Both the position numbers and the translations under genes were made by a program. DNA of 38,379 nucleotides from Westiellopsis prolifica IICB1 (GTDB lineage: Bacteria > Cyanobacteriota > Cyanobacteriia > Cyanobacteriales > Nostocaceae), in assembly GCF_004323185.1 (NCBI RefSeq), contig NZ_NAPS01000001.1:1436543-1474921 (forward strand). The letters run 5' to 3'. Shown one piece after another: positions 18,501 through 26,492 of this stretch (position 1 is the stretch's first letter; every line of letters begins with the position of its first letter). The notes under the pieces are model-generated. The model saw only the letters and a program-made list of their open reading frames with translations, was not told the DNA's origin and ran no database searches.

Positions 18501-20036
18501 GTGATTGAAGCAGAAGTTCATTTATCATTACATAACTTCCTGCGATCGCAGGCGGGTTTCCCAACGTGGCCCCATCATTTAACGATGGCACGGTTGGTTG
18601 CACGCGCTCTGCGCTTGGGACGTAGCGCCCTGATTCAAGTGGGGGCGGCTTGTGGGTATCAAGGACGATATCGTACAAGCTTTGTAGCATCAGCTTTGAT
18701 GTGGTATGGCCCTGTGATGATCGTTGCTCCTGAATTTGTACAGCAACGTCTTGTAAAAGTGGAAATTCCTCGCTTACAGCAATGGCTGGGAGTCAATAAG
18801 TCGATTAGAACAGGTGATATCTGGCCAGATGCTGACTTTCAAGGACTGTTTTTGATTTCTCCTCAAGCTTGGTTAAAAGCACAACTAACATCCAAAGATA
18901 ATTTTCCAGCGGGTATTCCTACAATTATTGATGGCGTAGATGATTTAGAAGCTTGGGTGCGCGAGCAACTTACGATCACTTGGGAAGCCCAAGATTGGGA
19001 TCAATTAATACTTGCTTACCCACACATTGCTGAGGAAATTCGCTCTGTACGAGCAAAACTGACACACGAACTATTTCAGCATCCTGCAAATCCCTACGAA
19101 TGTTATTTGATTTCTCAAACAGAAATAGAATTGTTGAAATATCTGTATTCAACTTTAGATATAGATACTCTCCCCGATACTTGGAAAAAGTTTTGGCAAC
19201 AATTCCAGCACTCTTGTGCTTCCCTTACTCTTGTTTGGGCTACTATTAATCGTCGTCAAGGTTTGTTTTCTTTACACAGCGCTCCCATTGATATAGCAGA
19301 AATACTGACGCCGATGTGGCAACGCCAGCCTGTGGTATTAATTGGTAGTTCCTTAGAACCGGAAACCGAGGCTCCTATTTTTCGTCAACATCTTGGTTTA
19401 GGTGAGGAATTGACCTGTTTAAAGTTCTCGGATAGCCAAACCGAAGCGATTCAACTTTATATACCGTATCAGTTGCCCTTACCAAATACCCCAGAATTTC
19501 AAGCAGCATTTATTCACAAAGTGCGGACATTGGTTTGTTTGAGTGCGACATCACCAGGATTGACAGCGGTGTTGGTGGGAGATGTGCCATTAAAATCTCA
19601 AGTGGGAGCAATCTTAGCTTCGGAATTTGGTTCGCGAGTCCAAGTAGAAAAAACTTGTTTGGATGAAAATGGGATTTTAATTAGTGGTTGGGAATTTTGG
19701 CGAGAACATCAAAGAGTTTTACCTGCACCACAATTGCTTGTAATCGCGACTTTACCTTTACCATCCCTTGAACATCCATTGGTAGCGGGAAGAGTTGCTC
19801 ATTATAAGCGATCGCATCAAGACTGGTTTCGTTTATACTTACTGCCAGCTGCTTTAAACGAATTACAAAGAGCGATCGCTCCAGCTAGAGAAAGTCAAGG
19901 TATTGTAGCTTTACTTGATAGTCGAGTTGTCAGCCGTACCTATGGCGCTCAAATATTAACTGCTCTCAGTCCCTTGGCACGTATTAACTATCTTGATCCC
20001 AGTTTATTTTCTCAATCGAGTGAGGACGACTCATAA
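18501..20036 (+). CDS. DinG/XPD-like helicase-family protein with degenerate motifs
   Basis: The 511-residue protein has the overall order of a DinG-type superfamily 2 helicase, but its motifs are worn. The Walker A region (about residues 44-60, LIQVGAACGYQGRYRTS) lacks the GKT/GKS lysine. The motif II position reads IIDGVDDLE where DEAH would be expected. The C-terminal motif VI region (near 460-485, LNELQRAIAPARES then GIVALLDSRVVSRTYG) keeps the DinG-like DxRV...YG pattern but lacks the QGxGRxIR arginine cluster. The middle (about 95-330) may correspond to the FeS/arch region but has no clear four-cysteine set. It could be a non-catalytic DNA-binding or regulatory relative. The start is GTG 18501 with a GGGA ten bases upstream; the next in-frame methionine is residue 29. 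Confidence 0.75.
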   Translation: MIEAEVHLSLHNFLRSQAGFPTWPHHLTMARLVARALRLGRSALIQVGAACGYQGRYRTSFVASALMWYGPVMIVAPEFVQQRLVKVEIPRLQQWLGVNKSIRTGDIWPDADFQGLFLISPQAWLKAQLTSKDNFPAGIPTIIDGVDDLEAWVREQLTITWEAQDWDQLILAYPHIAEEIRSVRAKLTHELFQHPANPYECYLISQTEIELLKYLYSTLDIDTLPDTWKKFWQQFQHSCASLTLVWATINRRQGLFSLHSAPIDIAEILTPMWQRQPVVLIGSSLEPETEAPIFRQHLGLGEELTCLKFSDSQTEAIQLYIPYQLPLPNTPEFQAAFIHKVRTLVCLSATSPGLTAVLVGDVPLKSQVGAILASEFGSRVQVEKTCLDENGILISGWEFWREHQRVLPAPQLLVIATLPLPSLEHPLVAGRVAHYKRSHQDWFRLYLLPAALNELQRAIAPARESQGIVALLDSRVVSRTYGAQILTALSPLARINYLDPSLFSQSSEDDS

Positions 20037-20116
20037 CCAACAATCAACAAAATCCACATCTGGGATTTAATATAGACAACAAGAATTTTGTTGAATTTTA
20101 GTCGTAGGTGAAGCAA

Positions 20117-20335
20117 ATGGGTGAAGCAAAACGTCGTAAAGATGCACTGGGAGAAAAATACGGTCAACCTGAACAAGAACGGATAATGTCTTGGGTTCCG
20201 ATCACAAAGTCACAAGCAGAACTTTTTGTAAAATGGACTACTCGTGGTGCTTGGATTGGTATTGGTGTTATGGTTGCAGCTTGGGTGACAATTCGTTTTA
20301 TTGGGCCAGCTTTTGGCTGGTGGCAAGTCGTTTGA
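20117..20335 (+). CDS. DUF2839 small membrane protein
   Basis: This 72-residue protein matches the cyanobacterial DUF2839 family. It has a basic start MGEAKRRKDALGEKYGQPEQ, a central PITKSQAELFVKWTTRGAW, one transmembrane helix (about 44-62, IGIGVMVAAWVTIRFIG), and an aromatic end FGWWQVV. The frame opens at a GTG at 20108, but ATG 20117 has AGGTGA at a proper distance and gives the family N-terminus. Function is unknown. It lies 80 bases after the DinG-like gene on the same strand and has a strong terminator, so the two may share a transcript. Confidence 0.9.
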   Translation: MGEAKRRKDALGEKYGQPEQERIMSWVPITKSQAELFVKWTTRGAWIGIGVMVAAWVTIRFIGPAFGWWQVV

Positions 20336-20363
20336 ACCAAAAAGTTAAGCTATTTTTCAACTT

Positions 20364-20401
20364 AAAGACAGTTCGATTTTACGAACTGTCTTTATTTTTT
20401 T
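20364..20401 (+). terminator. Strong rho-independent terminator
   Basis: A perfect 12-bp stem, AAAGACAGTTCG (20364-20375) with CGAACTGTCTTT (20382-20393), closes a six-base loop ATTTTA and is followed by ATTTTTTT. It lies 28 bases after the DUF2839 stop and ends that transcription unit. Confidence 0.93.
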
Positions 20402-20433
20402 ATACTAATATCTGCAATATATTCAGCGAATTC

Positions 20434-20546
20434 ATTTAGATCCCAATACGGTTCGGATAAGACAAATCGATTGGCATTTAAATCCTGTAGAGACGCGATA
20501 TATCGCGTCTCTACATATCTTAACCGAACCGTATTGATTTAGATCC
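20434..20546. mobile_element. 93-bp MITE-like element with 10-bp target duplication
   Basis: The element spans 20444-20536. Its ends are 18-bp inverted repeats with one mismatch: CAATACGGTTCGGATAAG on the left, and on the right the complement of CAATACGGTTCGGTTAAG. Outside it, the 10-bp sequence ATTTAGATCC occurs on both sides (20434-20443 and 20537-20546), a perfect target-site duplication. At its centre is a perfect 30-bp palindrome (20486-20515, arms TGTAGAGACGCGATA). It has no coding capacity, so it would need a transposase in trans. A 10-bp duplication is in the range of IS4- or ISAs1-type enzymes; the family assignment is a guess. Confidence 0.88.
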
Positions 20547-20900
20547 TACCTTCCGCAGATGCGATCGCTGTTTGGTTAACGTGAGTTCGATGGATCTAAT
20601 TCGCCCAATACACCCTTATACCCACGTCAAGCTAGTAACTACAGGCAATACACTTGCCTTTAGGTAGACGTTTACAACAAATTTAAGCTAAAGTTGTAAT
20701 GAGTTTGTTTTAGGCTATGGTGTGACTGCACAATTGTCAAGAAACATAAAAATTCCTCTCGCCGATTCTGTGATTTCCGCAGCAATTACTAGTCACAACA
20801 CAGTTTCAGGCTGGCTTGAAAAGTCAATAAGCGTTAGATATATAAATAACGATAAACATTGAAAAGAAAAAATTTAGCATAACAGTTAATAAGCATCAAT
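20547..20900. other. Upstream region of the Fur-family gene
   Basis: This stretch has no gene. An inverted repeat AGGCAA-TACAC-TTGCCT lies at 20643-20659, about 240 bases before the regulator start, and could be an operator. An AT-rich stretch near 20838-20880 is a likely promoter area. I could not assign a -10/-35 pair or a clear Fur/PerR box. Confidence 0.45.
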
Positions 20901-21338
20901 ATGCAAAAACCGACGATATCTACAAAACCTATTCGTTCCCTAGAAGATGCACTAGAGCAGTGTCAAGTGCAGGGTATGCGTGTTAGTCGCCAACGTCGCT
21001 TTATTCTTGAGTTACTTTGGCAAGCAAAAGAGCATCTTTCTGCTAGAGAAATTTATGATCGCCTCAATCAACAAGGTAAAGCGATCGGTCATACTTCTGT
21101 ATATCAAAATTTAGAAGCCTTATCTTCTGGTGGCATCATTGAATGTATAGAACGCTGCGACGGACGTCTGTATGGCAATATCAGTGATTCCCACAGCCAT
21201 GTTAACTGTTTGGACACAAACCAAATTATGGACGTTCATATCACATTACCAGAAGAGGTTATTCGCTTGGTTGAAGAACAGACAGGGGTAAAAGTTACAG
21301 ATTATAGTATTAACTTTTACGGCTATCGTAATTCATGA
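20901..21338 (+). CDS. perR: Fur-family regulator, PerR/FurC type
   Basis: This 145-residue DNA-binding metalloregulator has a winged-helix domain (about residues 10-92) with recognition helix HTSVYQNLEAL (64-74). A short dimerisation domain starts at the metal-site motif DSHSH (96-100). The N-terminal region IRSLEDALEQCQ...RVSRQRRFILELLWQA matches cyanobacterial PerR (FurC in Anabaena) better than FurA or Zur. The usual structural zinc CxxC is absent: only C103 (NCLDT) stands at that place, and there is no C-terminal Cys pair. Expected role is peroxide-responsive repression. It is followed, after a repeat-rich 680-base gap, by the hopanoid genes; no link is implied. Confidence 0.85.
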   Translation: MQKPTISTKPIRSLEDALEQCQVQGMRVSRQRRFILELLWQAKEHLSAREIYDRLNQQGKAIGHTSVYQNLEALSSGGIIECIERCDGRLYGNISDSHSHVNCLDTNQIMDVHITLPEEVIRLVEEQTGVKVTDYSINFYGYRNS

Positions 21339-21370
21339 GCGATCGCACTATTAGTTCAAATTTATAGCTT

Positions 21371-21515
21371 TAAGGCTTAATGCTGTAACCGTAAGCCTTA
21401 ATGTTGTAACCGTAAGGCTTAATGCTGTAACTGTAAGCCTTAATGTTGTAACTGTAAGCCTTAATGTTGTAACTGTAAGCCTTAATGTTGTAACTGTAAG
21501 CCTTAATGTTGTAAC
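21371..21515. repeat. 21-bp tandem array, seven units
   Basis: Six full units and a 19-bp seventh run head to tail. Two unit types exist: TAAGGCTTAATGCTG... (units 1 and 3) and TAAGCCTTAATGTTG... (units 2 and 4-7). The leading TAAGGCTTA and TAAGCCTTA are exact reverse complements, so units 1/2 and 3/4 can pair into 9-bp stems. A period of 21 (three heptamers) keeps reading frames open and creates a false ORF on the minus strand. Confidence 0.92.
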
Positions 21516-22018
21516 ATTGATGACCAAAGTTTGTTGGTGAGCCTGCGATTGAAATCGCAGTCTCATAGTTCTAGTCTGCTTAAGCAGACTACTTGATTTT
21601 ATCAATGTGCTATTAGCTAAGGATTTAAACCCTTAACTTGTCTCCCGTGTCCCCAATCAAGCCCTATATTGCGCTTCGTCAAGGGAGGGGGATAAAGCCC
21701 ACTGCAATGAGGCTGTGGGAATGGTTACGTGCTATTGGGTAATGACTCCACAATCATTTACAAACATCCTCTAAGACCGTAATATGTTGATGGCAAATTT
21801 TAATGATAAATTTTTTACTTTTAAATTGAGTCTTTACCAATGATCAGAATGACCATGTTTACTTGGTAATTGATCTACAATCAATCTACTAAAAGGTATA
21901 AATAGTGGTTTGTTTGATTAATTTTGATAAGTTTGTAGTCAGGACTTTAGTCCTTATCTAAGCACTCAAGTGCTTACTACGAACTCCTCTTTTTTTAGTG
22001 TAGTGTGAGAAGTGTTTC
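21516..22018. other. Repeat-rich gap upstream of shc with three palindromes
   Basis: No gene is seen. Palindromes are CTGCGATT-GA-AATCGCAG at 21543-21560, the perfect 18-bp AGTCTGCTTAAGCAGACT at 21573-21590, and a nested unit at 21931-21984. The last has outer arms GTTTGTAGT/ACTACGAAC and inner hairpins AGGACTTTAGTCCT and AGCACTCAAGTGCT. It ends 34 bases before the shc start, so it may lie in the shc leader. These look like dispersed cyanobacterial palindromic repeats. Confidence 0.7.
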
Positions 22019-23929
22019 ATGCAAATTCAAGACAGAGTGACCGCATCAAAAGTACCAGATGCGATCGCTACTAGCCAGAAGTATTTACTTTCGATTCAAA
22101 AGCCTCAAGGTTATTGGTGGGCTGAGTTAGAGTCTAACGTCACCATTACTGCGGAGGTTGTTCTCCTTCATAAAATTTGGGGAACAGATAAATCTCGACC
22201 CCTGCACAAAGTAGAAGCATATCTGCGTTCTCAACAACGAGAACATGGTGGCTGGGAGCTTTTTTTTGGTGATGGCGGAGAACTAAGTACATCGGTAGAA
22301 GCTTACATGGCGTTGAGGCTGTTGGGTGTAGCTCCAACTGATCCAGCCATGATCAAGGCCAGAAGATTTATTGTAGAGCGAGGCGGCATTAGTCGGACTC
22401 GCATTTTTACAAAGTTACACCTAGCACTGATTGGTTGCTATAGTTGGCAGGGTGTTCCTTCGTTACCACCCTGGGTAATGTTGCTGAGTGAGAATTTTTT
22501 CTTCAACATCTACGAAATGTCCAGTTGGGCAAGATCAAGCACTGTACCATTGCTGATTGTGTGCGATCGCAAACCAGTTTTTCGAGTTGATCCAGCTTTC
22601 AACCTAAATGAGTTATATGCAGAAGGCATAGAAAAAGTCAAGTATGAATTACCCCGTAATGGTAACTGGGGAGATATATTTCTTACCCTTGACTCTGGTT
22701 TCAAACTAGCTGAAAACTTGAATTTAGTTCCTTTTCGTACAGAAGGTATCAAAGCTGCCGAAAAATGGATACTAGAGCGCCAAGAAGCTACAGGTGACTG
22801 GGGCGGGATTATTCCTGCTATGCTCAATTCGCTGCTAGCTTTGCGCTGTTTGGATTACAACCCAGCTGACCCAATTGTGGAGCGAGGATTACAAGCTGTC
22901 GATAACTTTGCCATTGAAACAGCAGACACCTACCAAGTACAGCCTTGTGTTTCCCCTGTTTGGGATACAGCTTGGGCAATTAGAGCGCTTGTTGATTCTG
23001 GTTTATCACCCAATCATCCTGCTGTCGTACAAGCGGCCGAATGGTTGTTAAGTAAGCAAATTCTAGACTACGGTGATTGGGCTGTAAAAAATCGCCAAGG
23101 TAAACCAGGTGGATGGGCATTTGAATTTGACAATCGCTTTTACCCTGATGTAGATGATACAGCTGTTGTAGTCATGGCTCTAAATCAGGTCGAACTTCCC
23201 AACGAAAAACTCAAACATCAAGCCATGGTTCGGGCTGTAGATTGGGTGGCCTCGATGCAGTGTAAACCCGGTGGTTGGGCTGCTTTTGATCTAGATAATG
23301 ATCAAGATTGGCTAAATCAAATTCCTTACGGTGACTTAAAAGCCATGATCGACCCCAACACAGCGGATGTCACCGCCAGAGTATTAGAAATGTTGGGTAG
23401 TTGTCAACTATCAATTGATACAGAGAACCAACAACGTGCCATTAAATATCTCTTAAATGAGCAAGAGTCTGAAGGTTGTTGGTTTGGTCGTTGGGGAGTT
23501 AATTATATTTACGGTACAAGCGGTGTCTTGGCTGCTTTATCTTTGGTTGCTCCTCAAACTCATCGCCACAATATAGAACAGGGTGCGACTTGGTTAGTTA
23601 GTTGTCAAAACTCAGATGGTGGTTGGGGTGAGACTTGTCGTAGTTACGATGATCCCAGTTTGAAGGGAAAAGGACGTAGTACTGCATCTCAGACAGCTTG
23701 GGCTTTAATTGGACTGATAGCAGCAGGTAGAGCAACTGGCAATTTTGCCAAACTAGCAATTGAACAGGGAATTGACTATTTACTTGTAACTCAACTGCCA
23801 AATGGTAGTTGGGATGAAGCCGATTTTACAGGTACTGGCTTCCCTAGTCATTTTTATCTCAAGTATCACCTCTATCAACAATATTTTCCTTTAATAGCTC
23901 TGGGTCAGTATCAACAATTATTTGCTTGA
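22019..23929 (+). CDS. shc: Squalene-hopene cyclase
   Basis: This enzyme folds squalene into the pentacyclic hopene, the hopanoid core that stiffens cyanobacterial membranes. The 636-residue product is full length. It shows the catalytic DxDD motif as D377-V-D-D380 (PDVDDTAVV), close to D374-D377 of the Alicyclobacillus enzyme. Many QW-type repeats are visible (for example QKPQGYWWAELESN, GKPGGWAFEF, CQNSDGGWGE, LPNGSWDE) across both alpha-barrel domains. It starts at ATG 22019. The following gene on the same strand, 202 bases on, is a squalene/phytoene synthase-family enzyme, so supply of squalene and its cyclisation are coupled in location. Confidence 0.96.
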   Translation: MQIQDRVTASKVPDAIATSQKYLLSIQKPQGYWWAELESNVTITAEVVLLHKIWGTDKSRPLHKVEAYLRSQQREHGGWELFFGDGGELSTSVEAYMALRLLGVAPTDPAMIKARRFIVERGGISRTRIFTKLHLALIGCYSWQGVPSLPPWVMLLSENFFFNIYEMSSWARSSTVPLLIVCDRKPVFRVDPAFNLNELYAEGIEKVKYELPRNGNWGDIFLTLDSGFKLAENLNLVPFRTEGIKAAEKWILERQEATGDWGGIIPAMLNSLLALRCLDYNPADPIVERGLQAVDNFAIETADTYQVQPCVSPVWDTAWAIRALVDSGLSPNHPAVVQAAEWLLSKQILDYGDWAVKNRQGKPGGWAFEFDNRFYPDVDDTAVVVMALNQVELPNEKLKHQAMVRAVDWVASMQCKPGGWAAFDLDNDQDWLNQIPYGDLKAMIDPNTADVTARVLEMLGSCQLSIDTENQQRAIKYLLNEQESEGCWFGRWGVNYIYGTSGVLAALSLVAPQTHRHNIEQGATWLVSCQNSDGGWGETCRSYDDPSLKGKGRSTASQTAWALIGLIAAGRATGNFAKLAIEQGIDYLLVTQLPNGSWDEADFTGTGFPSHFYLKYHLYQQYFPLIALGQYQQLFA

Positions 23930-23943
23930 CTTATTGGAAATAA

Positions 23944-24022
23944 AGCGTTTGGATGACAATTATTCGATTTAATGAAACAATTGTCTTCCAAATGCTACGC
24001 TATGGAAGCTTCTATGGCGTAG
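23944..24022. repeat. Two imperfect inverted repeats after shc
   Basis: The first pairs AGCGTTTGGATGACAATT (23944-23961) with the complement at 23979-23996, 16 of 18 positions. The second is a near-palindrome centred on GAAGCTTC with outer arms CTACGC/GCGTAG (about 23995-24022). No T-run follows. The remaining sequence up to the next gene is AT-rich and featureless. Confidence 0.65.
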
Positions 24023-24131
24023 ATGCCTGCTATTAATTTCAATCAAAACTTTTTTGTTTTAATGATGAACAAAAAATTACACAATTTTAACCAACTTTTC
24101 AAAATAAACAGTTGCAAATAAAGTTATTAAG

Positions 24132-25034
24132 TTGTTAGTGAAAAAGATTCAGTCAAATCATCAAAAATTTCAACCTTTTAGTATGGTCAAACACGATCAC
24201 AGGTATGCGGAAATGGATTTAATGACAGAGGCTTTGGAGATTTTAAAACAAACGAGTCGGACATTTTATATTCCAATTAGCCGTTTGCCACGAGGATTAC
24301 AAGAAGCAGTAGCATCAGCATATCTGTGTATGCGAGCCATTGATGAAATTGAAGATCATCCAGAACTTGATAACCAGACCAAAGCAGATATTTTACGGTC
24401 AATTAGCTTAACATTACAAGCAGGGGTTGATGGTTTTGCGATTGATGCTTTTTCTGGGGGATTTAGTTCTCACGAAAAATTATTAGCAGAGGTCAGTGTT
24501 AGAATTAGGGAATGGGCGCTACTAGCACCTGAAACTATTGCTCCACGAATTTGGGATGCAACTGGAGCGATGGCAGATAGGATGGCGTATTGGGCAGAAA
24601 GAAATTGGAAAATTCATACAGAGTCTGATTTAGACCGCTATACTTTTGGGGTTGCAGGTGCAGTTGGCTTGTTACTTTCTGATTTGTGGACTTGGTACGA
24701 TGGGACACAGACTAATCGTACTTATGCTGTGGGATTTGGTAGAGGTCTACAAGCAGTTAACATTCTCCGTAACCATAAAGAAGATTTAGCCCGTGACGTT
24801 AATTTTTTCCCCAGCGGTTGGAGTGCAGAAAACATGCAAGTATACGCTCGTCGCAATCTAGTCTTAGCAGAAGCCTATACCAAAGCTCTTAGTGTTGGTC
24901 CAACTTTAGACTTTTGCCAAATTCCTCTCAGTTTAGCTTTTGGGACTCTCAATGCGATCGCTGATGGTAGAGAGAAACTCAGTCGTAGTGATGTAATGGC
25001 ACTTCTTGAGCAGGTGAATAATCTCAGCAAATAG
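24132..25034 (+). CDS. Squalene/phytoene synthase-family enzyme, probable squalene supplier
   Basis: This all-alpha prenyl synthase joins two isoprenyl diphosphates head to head. Next to shc the likely product is squalene, though phytoene or hydroxysqualene cannot be excluded by sequence reading. The product is 300 residues from a TTG start; ATG 24183 (MVKHDHRYAEMD) is an alternative, and the conserved part begins near residue 31 (MTEALEILKQTSRTFYIPIS). The first Asp-rich motif is D71-E-I-E-D75. The second region reads NILRNHKEDLARDVNFFP, with N214 where the family normally has the first aspartate of DxxED and D218 at the last. The 300-residue length lacks the C-terminal membrane anchor of eukaryotic squalene synthase. 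Confidence 0.85.
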   Translation: MLVKKIQSNHQKFQPFSMVKHDHRYAEMDLMTEALEILKQTSRTFYIPISRLPRGLQEAVASAYLCMRAIDEIEDHPELDNQTKADILRSISLTLQAGVDGFAIDAFSGGFSSHEKLLAEVSVRIREWALLAPETIAPRIWDATGAMADRMAYWAERNWKIHTESDLDRYTFGVAGAVGLLLSDLWTWYDGTQTNRTYAVGFGRGLQAVNILRNHKEDLARDVNFFPSGWSAENMQVYARRNLVLAEAYTKALSVGPTLDFCQIPLSLAFGTLNAIADGREKLSRSDVMALLEQVNNLSK

Positions 25035-25049
25035 AAATGGTGATTCAAT

Positions 25050-25103
25050 AAATTATGAATTATGAATTATGAAATTTTCAGGATTCATATTCATAATTTT
25101 TGT
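25050..25103 (+). terminator. Possible AT-rich terminator after the synthase gene
   Basis: Three heptamers of AATTATG (25051-25071) provide AAATTATGAAT, which pairs with ATTCATAATTT at 25089-25099. It is followed by TTTG. The stem is AT-only and therefore weak; it may simply be a repeat remnant. Confidence 0.35.
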
Positions 25104-25173
25104 ATAAAATTTCCCAGCATTTGGGTATTCACATCTAGCGAGAGGCTCACAAGATGTCATACAAATAGCTTTA

Positions 25174-26016
25174 TTAATTAGTTTTACACGTCTTTAAAAT
25201 TTGGCGATCGCTACCAGTGATTGAGTTTAATTGATAGTAATCTTGCAATTCCACCGAATGACCATAAATATCAGGTTCTTCGTCACTTCTTTGAGGTAAA
25301 CCATTCCTATTCGCAATTTCAGATGGACTAATTTCTCCAACATAACCTCTAACAGTCATCGCCAATTCTCCAGAAGAATTAAGCGTTCCATTGAAACAAC
25401 TATACTCAGAACTAGGCATATACAAAGCACCAATTATTTTATTCCGGCGCTTTTCAAATACTATATACCCTTGTCCTAACTGTCCTGGTTTGGGTGACTG
25501 TCCGTAAAGATAAACACCATCTTGTCTGGGAAAATTTGATTTTGAGGAAGCTTGTGTTGTTTTTGTGGACGCTTTAGCTGCGCTTTGTTGGAGATTTTTG
25601 GTCGTATCTACTACTGCTATTTTGTTGCTTAAGGATGTTGCTGTTTCTGAGTTAGGACGATTATTTCCTTGTAACCAAGTGTAAGTTTGTCCTGAATTTT
25701 TTAGTAATTGTGTAGATGCTGTTTTATTTTCTACATCAAGTTGATTTGGTGTAGAGGATGCTACAAGCGCTCTGCGTAAACGTATTTCTCTATCGCTAGG
25801 AGTTGATTTTAAAGAAACACTAGGCTTGCGCTGTAACCAATTATAAGTAGTTGTTTGATTACTAAATTCCTGACTTGTAGGTATATGTAATCTAGCGAGT
25901 TGGTTACTTAACACAGGTTTACTCCTCTCGCCAACAACACCAAGAATAAGCAGTAATCCAATTAAGGGGAGTCTATACTGACGGGGCGGAAGGAATTTTT
26001 TAATGTGTTCAAGCAC
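25174..26016 (-). CDS. Membrane-anchored protein with conserved C-terminal domain, unknown function
   Basis: This 280-residue protein begins with a basic stretch and one hydrophobic helix (about 17-29, LPLIGLLLILGVV), so it is probably anchored and facing the periplasm. The middle (30-165) is Ser/Thr/Gln-rich and low complexity, with two similar short motifs, TYNWLQRKPS (about 57-66) and TYTWLQGNNRP (about 111-121). The C-terminal domain (about 166-280) is compact: DGVYLYGQSPKPGQLGQGYI, a central ALYMPSSEYSCFNGTL, and a final cysteine at 277 that could pair with the Cys in SCFNG. The family seems cyanobacterial; no function is known to me. The start is GTG 26016 with AGGAGA seven to eight bases upstream. 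Confidence 0.8.
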   Translation of the reverse strand: MLEHIKKFLPPRQYRLPLIGLLLILGVVGERSKPVLSNQLARLHIPTSQEFSNQTTTYNWLQRKPSVSLKSTPSDREIRLRRALVASSTPNQLDVENKTASTQLLKNSGQTYTWLQGNNRPNSETATSLSNKIAVVDTTKNLQQSAAKASTKTTQASSKSNFPRQDGVYLYGQSPKPGQLGQGYIVFEKRRNKIIGALYMPSSEYSCFNGTLNSSGELAMTVRGYVGEISPSEIANRNGLPQRSDEEPDIYGHSVELQDYYQLNSITGSDRQILKTCKTN

Positions 26017-26440
26017 CCTATTTCTCCTGTAATAAAAAATACTTTTTTGGGCTTGTTGTTCAAATTTAACTAAGTATTAAAGCGTCAAAACTCCGTCAAA
26101 GGGTTGATTTATATTGTCTGATAAAAACTCTGTTAACAAATAAATTTTTTCTTTAAATTTGAATTGATCTTTCATCCTAGACTACCATTTGTTGAGCTAT
26201 AGCAGTTTCTCCCAATAGACTAATTCAATAGTATGATTGTCATAGAACATTAAAATACTTATAAATTTTGTAATTTTTCAAATAAAAGAAGCCTTGGCTG
26301 GAAAAACACCTCCATTTTGTACATCTATCTGCAAATACAAAATAAAATCTTTCGACTCCGGATTTTGACAGTTAACAGTTTTGAAATTTGTATGTTCACT
26401 GAAAACTGTTAACTGATAACTGATAACTGATAACTAAAAA
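26017..26440. other. Gap with an inverted TAACTGA heptamer repeat
   Basis: No gene is seen. AGTTAACAGTTTT at 26371-26383 pairs exactly with AAAACTGTTAACT at 26402-26414, and three TAACTGA heptamers continue to 26434. The module is the same repeat type as at 1742-1800. The promoter of the 280-residue protein gene should lie in the AT-rich part between 26030 and 26350. Confidence 0.65.
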
Positions 26441-26465
26441 AATCGCCCCCTGAGTTCAGGAGGCG
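26436..26465 (-). terminator. Terminator of the sigma factor gene
   Basis: Read on the minus strand, CGCCTCCT and AGGGGGCG pair around the loop GAACTC (26465-26444, one G-T pair) and are followed by ATTTTTTTAG. It lies 28 bases after the sigma gene stop codon. Confidence 0.85.
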
Positions 26466-26492
26466 CGTCGCCGATAGTGCTAAATTAATCAT

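Noticed and set aside
20621-20660. NtcA-type site (GTA-N8-TAC) upstream of perR
   Set aside because: GTA and TAC triplets are present but the spacing does not fit.
21371-21515. Possible CRISPR array
   Set aside because: The units are contiguous with no spacers between them.
21351-21605. 84-residue minus-strand reading frame with repeated TVTTLRL
   Set aside because: It is the translation of the 21-bp tandem array; the period is a multiple of three, so no stops occur. No start signal or domain.
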